Below are positions 15,682-23,224 of a stretch of DNA of 35,526 bases, one piece after another. Positions within the stretch are counted from its first letter, which is position 1, and every line of letters begins with the position of its first letter. The notes beneath the pieces are model-generated. The model made no database searches and was not told the DNA's origin. It saw only the letters and a program-made list of their open reading frames with translations. The stretch comes from Candidatus Latescibacterota bacterium (lineage in GTDB: Bacteria > Latescibacterota > UBA2968). The DNA lies in the NCBI GenBank assembly GCA_022823725.1, contig JAJEHL010000003.1, positions 1 to 35,526 on the forward strand. Direction: 5' to 3'. The translations under genes were made by a program, and so were the position numbers.

Positions 15682-15997
15682 CCCCATGTGACCAACAGTA
15701 TATGAATCCACTGAGGCGGTCGGCAAAATCTATGACATTGTTCCGCCCAATATCAAAGGGATTTCCACCGGAGTTTGCCCTGGTGTACATTCCTATGATG
15801 ATAAGTTCACATAGGATCTGTACAGCACGCGGGTTCCACCATTCCTCCGGTATAGCTTGAACGCAATCTACTATGAAATTGCGATACGCATCATCTGTGG
15901 CCGCTGGATCAAAATTAGGGATTGTGGCAACAAAACGGTCTCTTCCCAGCAAAATCCCTGCGTCAATGCTTTGGGTTATCTCATCTGTAATATTCAT
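15656..15997 (-). CDS. Small acidic hypothetical protein, 113 aa
   Basis: Unrecognised soluble protein, acidic at the C-terminus (GDDTDEEAA), with a Trp/Tyr-rich middle (AIPEEWWNPRAVQILCELI). ATG 15997 has a good GGAGA site. It starts 29 bp after the ankyrin gene stop and overlaps the downstream membrane-protein frame by 26 bp with ATG 15681, so the three genes are probably one transcript. It has no signal peptide, so it stays in the cytoplasm unless carried by a partner. Confidence 0.65.
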   Translation of the reverse strand: MNITDEITQSIDAGILLGRDRFVATIPNFDPAATDDAYRNFIVDCVQAIPEEWWNPRAVQILCELIIIGMYTRANSGGNPFDIGRNNVIDFADRLSGFIYCWSHGDDTDEEAA

Positions 15998-16026
15998 GGG
16001 TTGTCTCCTTTAGAATAAAAGCCAGT

Positions 16027-18471
16027 TCATTTACAATACGGACACTTACTCTCTAACCCATCTTTTTTCAGTGCCGCACAATTCTGTTGCAAGCTCGCAC
16101 GTAATTTACTTATGGCTTCGCTACTTTGCGCTCTCTTGAGCGCGCAGTAGTCATTGAAAGCAGCCATACAGTAAAATCGATAGTGGTCATTATCCGCAAA
16201 ATTACTCTGGTATTTTTCCCCGCACACATTCTCGAGATTTTGAAGTGCCTGCTGCATCGTATCTGGCGCTTGTCCACCCTGAGATTGCGAAGGTGTCGTA
16301 GTCGAATTGCTATTCTCATTCCCAACAGGTTGCTCACTTAACACCCCGTCCATGTACTGGCGTACAGCTTCTGTGACTGCCTCCTGATCTGCAGCGTCTT
16401 TGCCAGCATACATAATCGCAGCACCACCTAAAAGTGCGGCTGCTGCTTTACCGAAACCGTCTCCTTGCTGTGATTTCTCCGCTATTTGCGTCTGGCTGGC
16501 CCCGGCGTCGCGCAGGACCCTGACCACATCCGGATTCTCGTTGTTCTCAACTGCCAGACCCAGAGGCGTGAAGCCCTCTCTATCTTGCGCATTCAGGTCG
16601 GCACCAGCATCAATCAAGACTTGGACAATGGCCGGATTATCGGTGTCTTTAGCCGCCTTATGTAAAGGCGTCTCTTTATCATCGTCCTGCGCCTCTATGT
16701 CGGCACCAGCATTGAGCAGGACTTTAACGACATCCGGATTCTCGTTGTTTTCAGCCGCCTCATGCAGGGGTGTATCGCCCACCCCGTCCTGCCTATTCGG
16801 ATTGGCTCTGGCATTGAGTAGAACTTTAGCGACATCAGCATTCTTGTTGAACACGGCCTCATGCAGAGGTGTTGTAACAGGCCGACCCCGGAAGTCCCTC
16901 CTATTCGGATCGGCCCCGGCACTGAGCAGAATTTTAACTACATCCGGGTTCTCATTGTAAGCGGCCCGGTGTAAGGGCGTGTGTTTAAAAGATGGGTCCT
17001 GGGCTTCAGGATCGATTCCACTTTCAATCAGAGCCTTGACAGCCTCTGGATTCTTATTGTATTTAGCCGCATGATGCAGAAGTGACCATCTATTTTTTTC
17101 TCGATCCTTATAATCGGTTTCAGCCTCAAATAAGGTTTTAATGATCTCCGGATTTGGGTTGGACCAGGCCGAAAAATGCAGAGGTGTCCGTTTGTATTCA
17201 TCCCGTGCTTTAAGGTCGGCACCCGCATTGAGTAGGGTTTTAATGATCTCTGGATTCTTGCTGTACTTAGCTGCGTAGTGCAGTGGTGTCTGTTTATCAT
17301 CACCCTTGGCATTGGGATCGGCCCCGGCATTGATCAGAGCCTTGATAGCAACTGGATTTTCATTATACGTAGCTGCCCAATGTAGAGAAGTCCATTTATC
17401 TTTGATTCGCGTATTGGCCCCGGCTTCAATCAGAACCTTTATAGCGGCAGGACGCTCGAAAAAGACGGCATCAGACAAGGGTGTATTTTTATATTTGTCC
17501 TGCACCTCGATTTTGGCCCCAGCATTGAGCAGGGTCTCAATAGCGTCTATATTCTTGTTCAGGACTGCATAATGCAGGGGTGCGTTTTTATATTTGTCTC
17601 TTGCATCCAGACCGGCTCCAGCATCAACCAAGGCCTTAATTATATCCGGATTCTCGGTATTTTGGGCCGCGCGATGCAAGGGTGTAGCACCTGCATCATT
17701 CCGCTCATTCAGGTCAATGCCTGTGTCAAGGCAGGCGGTCACCTCCTCAAGGGTCGCTGTCTTGAAATATTCTTCTGTGTCCCACCCCCTGCAACTCACC
17801 GCCATTTGAACCTTGTTCATCAACGCCAGAGCTTCAGGATAATGTTGTCCTTCACGTCCTGATACTGCCAGATATTTCAAGACAGATTCGAGTGCCTGAT
17901 CGGGCATGTCCAAGATGCCCGCTGCTTTCGCGTATCTGAAGTGAAACTCATTCGGTAAATCTAATTCGTGCTGCTCCTGCAAGTCGCGGATGTTTTGTAC
18001 CGCATCTCTGCCCCGGATGTGGTCACCATTCCGAATAGACTGCTCAGCTTGCAACAGATAGGCGTCCGTTATGATGTTCGGCGATAGTTGGGACGCGACA
18101 ACTTCCCTTGAAGACCTATCCTGTACCTTGTTCATCAACGCCAGAGCCTCGACATAGTGCTGGCCTTCGCGTCCTGACGCTACCAGATATTTCAAGACAG
18201 ATTCGAGTGCCTGGTCGGACAAATCTACAGCGTCCGCTGCTTTCGCATATCTGAAGTGGAACTCATCCGATAGATCTAATTCGTGCTCTTTCAGCAGGCG
18301 GAGGATGTTTTGTATTGCGGCTTGTGCTCGATAGAGGTCTCCATTGTGAATAGCCTTTTCCGCTTGCAGCAGATAGGCGTCCAACCTGATCTCTGGCGGC
18401 AGTTGGGCGGATGCGAGCGTGAAGAATCCCAGTAAAAATAGCACGGAAATACTTCTGGTTACTCTCTGCAT
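16027..18471 (-). CDS. Secreted ankyrin-repeat protein with duplicated N-terminal modules
   Basis: Large exported protein, 814 aa. A Sec signal peptide occupies residues 1-22 (RSISVLFLLGFFTLASA). Two homologous helical modules follow at about 31-117 and 136-222, each with YLLQAE, a GD turn, EFHFRYAKAA, QALESVLKYL, GREGQHY and EALALMNKVQ. Residues about 234-660 form 12 clear ankyrin repeats (TPLH-type motifs) plus a degenerate leading one with the CLDTG variant. A glycine/alanine-rich hydrophobic stretch (AAAALLGGAAIMYAG) and a Cys-containing tail ending CPYCK complete it. ATG 18471 is chosen because AGGAGAG lies just upstream; longer starts lose the signal peptide position. Ankyrin domains mediate protein binding; in symbionts and predators such proteins may contact hosts, which is only a possibility here. 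Confidence 0.85.
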   Translation of the reverse strand: MQRVTRSISVLFLLGFFTLASAQLPPEIRLDAYLLQAEKAIHNGDLYRAQAAIQNILRLLKEHELDLSDEFHFRYAKAADAVDLSDQALESVLKYLVASGREGQHYVEALALMNKVQDRSSREVVASQLSPNIITDAYLLQAEQSIRNGDHIRGRDAVQNIRDLQEQHELDLPNEFHFRYAKAAGILDMPDQALESVLKYLAVSGREGQHYPEALALMNKVQMAVSCRGWDTEEYFKTATLEEVTACLDTGIDLNERNDAGATPLHRAAQNTENPDIIKALVDAGAGLDARDKYKNAPLHYAVLNKNIDAIETLLNAGAKIEVQDKYKNTPLSDAVFFERPAAIKVLIEAGANTRIKDKWTSLHWAATYNENPVAIKALINAGADPNAKGDDKQTPLHYAAKYSKNPEIIKTLLNAGADLKARDEYKRTPLHFSAWSNPNPEIIKTLFEAETDYKDREKNRWSLLHHAAKYNKNPEAVKALIESGIDPEAQDPSFKHTPLHRAAYNENPDVVKILLSAGADPNRRDFRGRPVTTPLHEAVFNKNADVAKVLLNARANPNRQDGVGDTPLHEAAENNENPDVVKVLLNAGADIEAQDDDKETPLHKAAKDTDNPAIVQVLIDAGADLNAQDREGFTPLGLAVENNENPDVVRVLRDAGASQTQIAEKSQQGDGFGKAAAALLGGAAIMYAGKDAADQEAVTEAVRQYMDGVLSEQPVGNENSNSTTTPSQSQGGQAPDTMQQALQNLENVCGEKYQSNFADNDHYRFYCMAAFNDYCALKRAQSSEAISKLRASLQQNCAALKKDGLESKCPYCK

Positions 18472-18983
18472 GATGTCTCTCCTATCATCAATTTCACCTG
18501 CTATCGCCGAGTACACAGTAATCAGAAATGTAGGCTTCGAGTGTGTAGCCAGCGCAGTCGCGAAGACAGCCCGGTGCAGGTCTTGTGCTTCATACTGCTC
18601 ATCGTCCTGACGGGAACTGAATTTTATTTATAAATGCAAAAATCGTGCCAATGGAAGCGTTGTTCCAGAGAGTTTATTCGTAAAGGATTGTTTTATATAA
18701 AAAAAAGAGCCAATCTGACTATATCATATCGTCGCAGAATAGTCGGATTGGCTCTTACGTAAGACTTTATATCGTCTTAAAAGATGTATTACAGTCTCAA
18801 TCGTCCCATCCCGGTGTCTCGATCTAGGACCAAATACACTGCGTAGAGACTGAGAAACGCTTCGAAACACTCGCTTCCAAAGTGATATTCGAATGTGCGT
18901 CACATCAGTTTCAATACATCAATCCAATATACTTCCTCGGTTTTCACTGAATCTGGTACATCGCTATGAATCGGCAAGTATTC
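18472..18983. other. 512-bp gap between the ankyrin gene and DUF433
   Basis: This stretch holds a strong minus-strand terminator (18699-18754) and a decayed open frame next to DUF433 (18789-18987). A smaller hairpin follows near 18756-18775 (TAAGAC paired with GTCTTA). Between 18472 and 18698 I see no convincing gene; it probably contains the ankyrin promoter, but no clear -35/-10 pair stands out. Confidence 0.5.
18699..18754 (-). terminator. Strong intrinsic terminator of the GNAT-PhyH-DUF433 unit
   Basis: GAGCCAATCTGACTA (18707-18721) pairs with TAGTCGGATTGGCTC (18740-18754): 14 Watson-Crick pairs and one G-T, with an 18-base loop. Read on the minus strand, the stem is followed by eight T (the A run 18699-18706). 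It is oriented to end transcription coming from the DUF433 side. Confidence 0.88.
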
Positions 18984-18987
18984 TCAT
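18789..18987 (-). pseudogene. Decayed partner gene overlapping the DUF433 stop
   Basis: An ATG at 18987 overlaps the DUF433 TGA (ATGA), as in two-gene antitoxin-toxin operons, but the frame stops after MRILADS (TAG). Another frame continues with DVPDSVKTEEVYWIDVLKLM, a TGA, then RTFEYHFGSECFEAFL and on to a stop at 18789. MRILAD followed by VPDSV resembles the start of DUF5615 (PIN-like) toxins, the common partner of DUF433. The rest is not recognisable as that family. I infer a frameshifted and decayed toxin gene, with low certainty about its identity. Confidence 0.4.
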
Positions 18988-19256
18988 CTACCGTTGCCAT
19001 CCATAATAGCGTCAATATCCGCCCAGGTTACATTGGACAGCTTTGCACCAGTGGCGGCGTAATCCCGACAGGCTCGAATATCCCCCGGGGTGATGTGCGA
19101 GTACATACGAATGATATCGGCTTCGCTGCGCCCCCCGTCCAGCAATTCCATGATCAGTTCCACCGAAATCCGAGTGCCTTTTATTGTTGGTTTTCCGGCC
19201 AGAATCAACGGGTCAGTGACAATGCGATCCTGCCAGATTGGATTCTTATTTTTCAT
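18984..19256 (-). CDS. DUF433 domain protein (antitoxin-like)
   Basis: 90-aa protein of the DUF433 family. It has the typical core DPLILAGKPTIKGTRISVEL followed by IMELLDGGRSEADIIRMYSHITPGDIRACRDYA, a helix-turn-helix-type DNA-binding fold. DUF433 genes usually precede a PIN-like DUF5615 gene and are thought to act as antitoxins. Here the partner appears broken. ATG 19256 has GGAGGAGG 8 bases upstream; the longer frame to 19280 lacks this. It lies 36 bp after the PhyH gene and shares its transcript. Confidence 0.85.
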   Translation of the reverse strand: MKNKNPIWQDRIVTDPLILAGKPTIKGTRISVELIMELLDGGRSEADIIRMYSHITPGDIRACRDYAATGAKLSNVTWADIDAIMDGNGR

Positions 19257-19292
19257 AGCGTGCCTCCTCCTGCTCACCACCTATGCCGTTGC

Positions 19293-20138
19293 CTATTCGC
19301 TACCGATCCCGTGTTCTTCGAGCCAGGTTTTGAGGGGCGCATCTTCGGGGGTGGGGGAGGTGTAGCCGCGACCACCGGAGTAGCTGACGCCGAGGAGTTG
19401 TTTTTGGATGGGCGTGCAGCGGTCGAGATAGTGTTCTACCTGCATGTCGTCGCGGGGGCGAAGCCAGCGGTAGGAGTAGCCGTAGAAGAGTACGCGGCGG
19501 GGTTCCTTCCAGTAGTTGGTACTGGCGGAGTGCCATAAGCGGCGGTCGAAAAACACGGCTGATCCGGGGGGTACGAGCACCGGGACAGCATCTTTGTGCG
19601 GCGCGTTGCGATCTTCTCCGGGAAATGTGTTTTGCGTTTGGCTTTTGGGAAGGACGTAGAAATTGCCGCGGCCCGGTTCGGTTGTGTCGGTGAGAAAAAA
19701 ACCGATTTTGAGGGAGATCATGGGACGTGGGATCATGTCAAAATCCTGATTGATGCGGCCACTGTCTTGATGGAAACCGAGGCCAGGTCCGTCTTTTTCG
19801 AGTGTTTTGTGCGGTTCTGAAGGGGGTGTCACAGTCATGTGGGTGTGGTAGAGTTGGATGTGCCAGCCCAGGATGCCCCACACTTTGGGGAATGTTTTGT
19901 ACCAGTCGAGCAGGGGCAAAAAGTGGTCGTCCTTGCCAATGAAGTCGTAGTGGTTGATGCGCGCTGTGGCGCTTTTGCCCATTCGAGCGCGTTCTTCTTT
20001 ATCCACGCGATCTACTGCAACGACGAGATCGCTGACCATGTCTGGGGGCAGGGCATCCGGAACGATGAAATAGCCATCCCGTTTGAATTTGCGCGCTTCT
20101 TCTTCTGTCAGACAATAATCGAGACATTTGGGGTGCAT
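19293..20138 (-). CDS. Phytanoyl-CoA dioxygenase (PhyH) family protein
   Basis: Fe(II)/2-oxoglutarate-dependent oxygenase, 281 aa. The iron triad is visible: H123 and D125 in GFHQDSGR, and H203 in RRLWHSAS, with the 2-oxoglutarate-binding Arg in KEPRRVLFYGYS. PhyH proteins hydroxylate diverse small molecules; the substrate cannot be read from sequence. ATG 20138 has AGGAGC upstream. It lies 41 bp after the GNAT gene and ahead of DUF433. PhyH genes are greatly expanded in Latescibacterota/Poribacteria-like genomes. Confidence 0.9.
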   Translation of the reverse strand: MHPKCLDYCLTEEEARKFKRDGYFIVPDALPPDMVSDLVVAVDRVDKEERARMGKSATARINHYDFIGKDDHFLPLLDWYKTFPKVWGILGWHIQLYHTHMTVTPPSEPHKTLEKDGPGLGFHQDSGRINQDFDMIPRPMISLKIGFFLTDTTEPGRGNFYVLPKSQTQNTFPGEDRNAPHKDAVPVLVPPGSAVFFDRRLWHSASTNYWKEPRRVLFYGYSYRWLRPRDDMQVEHYLDRCTPIQKQLLGVSYSGGRGYTSPTPEDAPLKTWLEEHGIGSE

Positions 20139-20179
20139 TGTATCTGGCTCCTTTTGAGATTGGGGGGAAAGACGTAATC

Positions 20180-20641
20180 TCACACCTTTGTTTTCCAACG
20201 TCGCGTCAGTACATACCGATCTTCTGCAGCGCGATAATAACCTTTCACAAAGTTTTTCTCACTAAATCCCCATTTTTCGTACAGGGAAATAGCACTTTCA
20301 TTTTCGGGATCTACGGTTAAAAAACAATCCACACCGAGTTGATCGCACGCGGCCAAAATCGCATCGAACAAAGCAGAACCAATGCCTTTGCCGCGATGGG
20401 GATGATCCACAAATACTTTGTGCAAACAATACAGCCTGTCCGTCCTCGTGGGAAATGCCAGCACAGCACCGATCAGTTTCTCTTTTTCCCATGCACAAAA
20501 TACCAGCGCGTGCTCTGCCCACAATCGCCAGACGTGTTCTCCATCGGGAATATACTCAGAATTTCGGTTTTGTGCCCATGCTTCGCGATCCAATTTTGCG
20601 ATTTCCAAAAAATCGCGTGTTTCGGCACGTTGGATGTGCAT
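20180..20641 (-). CDS. GNAT-family N-acetyltransferase
   Basis: Acetyl-CoA-dependent acetyltransferase, 153 aa. The acetyl-CoA loop R83-G-K-G-I-G lies in HPHRGKGIGSALFDAI, and the late motif ENESAISLYEKWGF (about 113-126) is typical of GNAT motif B. The beta-strand LIGAVLAFP precedes it. The acceptor substrate is unknown. It is the first gene of the minus-strand GNAT-PhyH-DUF433 unit; AAGGAT lies upstream of the start. A weak promoter candidate is TTGACG (complement of 20703-20708) with TATCTA (complement of 20678-20683), though the 19-bp spacing is poor. Confidence 0.88.
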   Translation of the reverse strand: MHIQRAETRDFLEIAKLDREAWAQNRNSEYIPDGEHVWRLWAEHALVFCAWEKEKLIGAVLAFPTRTDRLYCLHKVFVDHPHRGKGIGSALFDAILAACDQLGVDCFLTVDPENESAISLYEKWGFSEKNFVKGYYRAAEDRYVLTRRWKTKV

Positions 20642-20746
20642 TTCAAATATCCTTGTGAATAGCGGTTTGTACCCGTGTAGATATGGCGAAATGTTTGATG
20701 TGCGTCAAGTTATTTTCTATGTCTTACGGAAGATCCTTCAAAGGCA

Positions 20747-20774
20747 TTGACATTATTACAGCAAGTCCTATCTT
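20747..20774 (+). promoter_or_regulatory. Putative promoter of the isomerase-methyltransferase unit
   Basis: A perfect TTGACA at 20747-20752 is followed after 16 bp by TATCTT (20769-20774). It is the best candidate for the + strand genes that start at 20873 and sits in the 231-bp divergent region facing the GNAT gene. Confidence 0.45.
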
Positions 20775-20780
20775 CAGAAG

Positions 20781-20838
20781 TGGTCGGCAACTACAAGTTC
20801 ATCCACTTTCAGCTTTTGGCCCTTTGTTTTGCCGACCA
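20781..20838 (+). promoter_or_regulatory. Perfect 10-bp inverted repeat in the isomerase leader
   Basis: TGGTCGGCAA (20781-20790) and TTGCCGACCA (20829-20838) are exact reverse complements separated by 38 bp. They start just after the predicted -10 box and end 34 bp before the start codon. They could be paired operators for a sugar-responsive repressor or a folded leader RNA. Confidence 0.45.
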
Positions 20839-20872
20839 ATAGCGGCTGAGAGCTACCAATTGGGAGATAAAA

Positions 20873-21634
20873 ATGAAGTTGGGTATTGTCACGTATCAAA
20901 TCGCTGCGGATTGGGATGTTCCTACTATTATTGAAACCTGTGCGAAGCTCGGTTATAGCGGTGTCGAATTGCGTACTACGCATGCTCACGGCGTTGAATC
21001 ACATCTTTCGGCGGGACAACGGCAGGATATCCGCAAACAATTCGAAGATGGTGGGGTCGAAATCGCGGGTTTGGGATCGGCATTTGAATATCATTCGGAT
21101 GATCCCGGTGTTGTGCGCGAAAATATTGATGGCACGATTGAATACGCCAAACTCGCCGCTGATCTGGGGTGTCCGGGGGTTAAAGTGCGGCCCAATGGTC
21201 TGCAAACCGAGAAGGGTATTTCGGTGGATCAAACACTCGAACAAATTGGCAAATCCGTGCGTGAATGCGCGATTGCGGCTGATGATCTGGGGGTGCAAAT
21301 CCGGGTGGAAGTCCACGGGCGAGAAACGCAAAAGCCCGCGTATATGCGTACCATTATGGATTGGGCAGATCACGACAATGCAAAGGTATGCTGGAATTCG
21401 AATTTGGGTGAAGTAGAAGATGGCTCTATCAAAGCCAATTTCGATCTGCTCAAACACAAAATCGGTCTGGTACACATCACCGAATTGTGCAATCCGGCCT
21501 ATCCCTGGCGCGAACTCTTCTCTCTCCTCAAAGCCGAAGGCTATGCGGGATATACGCTGGCCGAAATCCCCGGTAGCTCAGATGCCGAGCGTCTGCTCCA
21601 ATATTACAAGGCGTTGTGGGTAGCATATCAGTAG
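20873..21634 (+). CDS. Sugar phosphate isomerase/epimerase (AP-endonuclease 2-like TIM barrel)
   Basis: 253-aa member of the xylose-isomerase-like TIM-barrel family. Barrel-edge acidic and His residues appear in the expected order: GYSGVELRTTHAHG, then IRVEVHG with its Glu and His, VCWNSNLGE and VHITELC, and finally TLAEIPGS. Such proteins isomerise or epimerise sugars or sugar acids with a divalent metal; the substrate is unknown. GGGAGA precedes the ATG. The downstream methyltransferase begins 16 bp later in the same direction. The gene diverges from the GNAT-PhyH unit. Confidence 0.88.
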   Translation: MKLGIVTYQIAADWDVPTIIETCAKLGYSGVELRTTHAHGVESHLSAGQRQDIRKQFEDGGVEIAGLGSAFEYHSDDPGVVRENIDGTIEYAKLAADLGCPGVKVRPNGLQTEKGISVDQTLEQIGKSVRECAIAADDLGVQIRVEVHGRETQKPAYMRTIMDWADHDNAKVCWNSNLGEVEDGSIKANFDLLKHKIGLVHITELCNPAYPWRELFSLLKAEGYAGYTLAEIPGSSDAERLLQYYKALWVAYQ

Positions 21635-21650
21635 GTAGGCTCTGTTCTCT

Positions 21651-22337
21651 TTGATAAGCGTACAAAAAGAAATTTACGCCCTCAAACGCGAACTCGCCGC
21701 ACGCTATCAACTCGGCGAAGAACACCACAATATTTGTGGGCGTAAAATAGGTGTGACTTGTGTTGAAGATGCCGAAGCTCTTTTTGACAAGTTGACAGTG
21801 GCCGATCCCGATAGCCTTGAGGTGCAAGACGAACGTCTGCCGTATTGGGCAACGCTTTGGGATTCTGCGCTTGTTTTGTCGGATGTTCTGCTCGCGGATA
21901 ATCTGATTGCGCCAGGCGACTCCGTGCTTGAACTCGGCTGTGGATTGGGCCTTGTCTCATCTATTGCCTGTCTCAAACGCGCGCGTGTCACTGCCACGGA
22001 TTACCAGCCCGACGCACTCAAATTCGCGCGGCTCAACAGTTTGCAAATTGCGGGCGTCGTTCCCCAGACGATGCTCATCGACTGGCGTTCCCCGCCGCAA
22101 GATCAATGCTACACTACCTTGTTGGGTGCAGATCTCGTGTATGAATTGCGCTTTTTCGATCCTCTCATTACCACATTCGACGCCCTTCTCGCACCGGGAG
22201 GGCGCGTTTTGTTTTCTGAACCCAATCGCGTTTTAGGTCGATCTTTTTTCGACCGCTTGCACAATGCGGGCTGGGCGTTTTCCATTATAACTGAGCGGGA
22301 AGGCGGGACGGTGTATGAGATCGTGAGGTGTGATTAA
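21651..22337 (+). CDS. Class I SAM-dependent methyltransferase, METTL21/ETFB-KMT-like
   Basis: 228-aa methyltransferase. Motif I is SVLELGCGLGL (about 91-101), preceded by PYWATLWDSALVLSDVLL, the typical lead-in of METTL20/21-type protein-lysine methyltransferases. The acidic residue after strand 2 is in VTATDYQPDAL, and the post-motif segment is LGADLVYEL. The start is a TTG with a weak AGG upstream; no in-frame ATG gives a complete domain. Substrate is unknown, and a small-molecule target is also possible. Its stop overlaps the stop of the convergent aldolase gene (shared TTAA), with no terminator between them. Confidence 0.8.
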   Translation: MISVQKEIYALKRELAARYQLGEEHHNICGRKIGVTCVEDAEALFDKLTVADPDSLEVQDERLPYWATLWDSALVLSDVLLADNLIAPGDSVLELGCGLGLVSSIACLKRARVTATDYQPDALKFARLNSLQIAGVVPQTMLIDWRSPPQDQCYTTLLGADLVYELRFFDPLITTFDALLAPGGRVLFSEPNRVLGRSFFDRLHNAGWAFSIITEREGGTVYEIVRCD

Positions 22338-23224
22338 AAAATATCCAGTGCCGCTGCTTCGATTTCTTTCCTCAGTGCTTTCTCTTCTTCCACATTTAAC
22401 GGACGTGTTGGCTTGACGGGGTCGCCGCACTCGATTCCCTGCCAGCGCAATACGGCGCGTACACTGCCGTGTCCGCCGTATTTTTGACAAATCCGGATCA
22501 GTTCATTCACGTCTGCTTGCAATGCGCGTGCCGTGTCCAAATCGCGCTTGTTCACTGCCTCGTAAATACCCACAAAATGCGCGGGCATCACATTGTAAAA
22601 TGTGCCGATACCCCCCTGAGCACCTACCGCAATGCCCGATAGGGCCACTTCGTCATGTCCGTTAAAAATATGCGGGTTATGCGGCCCGTTGAGTATGCGT
22701 TCCATTAAGAATAAGTTGAAATTTGTGAACTTAATGCCTACCACGCCTTCAAGTGCCAACATCTGGTTGATTTGTTCAAACGAATACTCTTGATGCGTGA
22801 CCACGGGGATATAATACACAAAGACCGGCAAGTTTGCCGCTGAACTCAGCGCATTGTAATACGCCAATATGTCGTCAAAACGATATCCCTGGACATAAGG
22901 TGGCAAACTCGAAATGCCATCGGCGCCTGCATCTGCGGCGTGTTTGGCGAGTGCAACTGCTTCGCGCTCGGAGGGCGCGCCAACGTGTACCACCACCCGT
23001 CCACGCCCTTTTGATGCTTTGACGGCAACCTCAGTGGCCAACTTGCGTTCGGGCATTGTCATCAAATAGCCTTCGCCCGTGTTACCTGCCACATATACGC
23101 CATGTGATCCCTGTTCGTAAATACGCGCCATGAGTTTTTCGTACGCCGAGACGCTGAATGCGCCTGCTCCATCTCTGGGGCTGACCAGTGCGGGATACAT
23201 GCCCTTAAATCCGTTGAGTATCAC
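22334..23224 (-). CDS. Dihydrodipicolinate synthase / N-acetylneuraminate lyase family aldolase
   Basis: Class I pyruvate-dependent aldolase, 296 aa. The Schiff-base lysine is K165 in VVGIKFTN, the conserved Tyr is Y137 in VFVYYIP, and the pyruvate-binding loop is GNTGEGY (48-53). YYIP, together with residue numbering like E. coli NanA (Y137/K165), makes an NAL-like enzyme more likely than true DapA. It probably cleaves or forms a 2-keto-3-deoxy sugar acid. The GTG start follows AGGAGGT and overlaps the upstream ADP-ribosylglycohydrolase stop. It is the last gene of the nine-gene minus-strand operon. Confidence 0.88.
   Translation of the reverse strand: MILNGFKGMYPALVSPRDGAGAFSVSAYEKLMARIYEQGSHGVYVAGNTGEGYLMTMPERKLATEVAVKASKGRGRVVVHVGAPSEREAVALAKHAADAGADGISSLPPYVQGYRFDDILAYYNALSSAANLPVFVYYIPVVTHQEYSFEQINQMLALEGVVGIKFTNFNLFLMERILNGPHNPHIFNGHDEVALSGIAVGAQGGIGTFYNVMPAHFVGIYEAVNKRDLDTARALQADVNELIRICQKYGGHGSVRAVLRWQGIECGDPVKPTRPLNVEEEKALRKEIEAAALDIF

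Noticed and set aside
18966-19538. 190-aa open frame on the plus strand
   Set aside because: It is antisense to DUF433 and PhyH, both of which have clear motifs and ribosome-binding sites.
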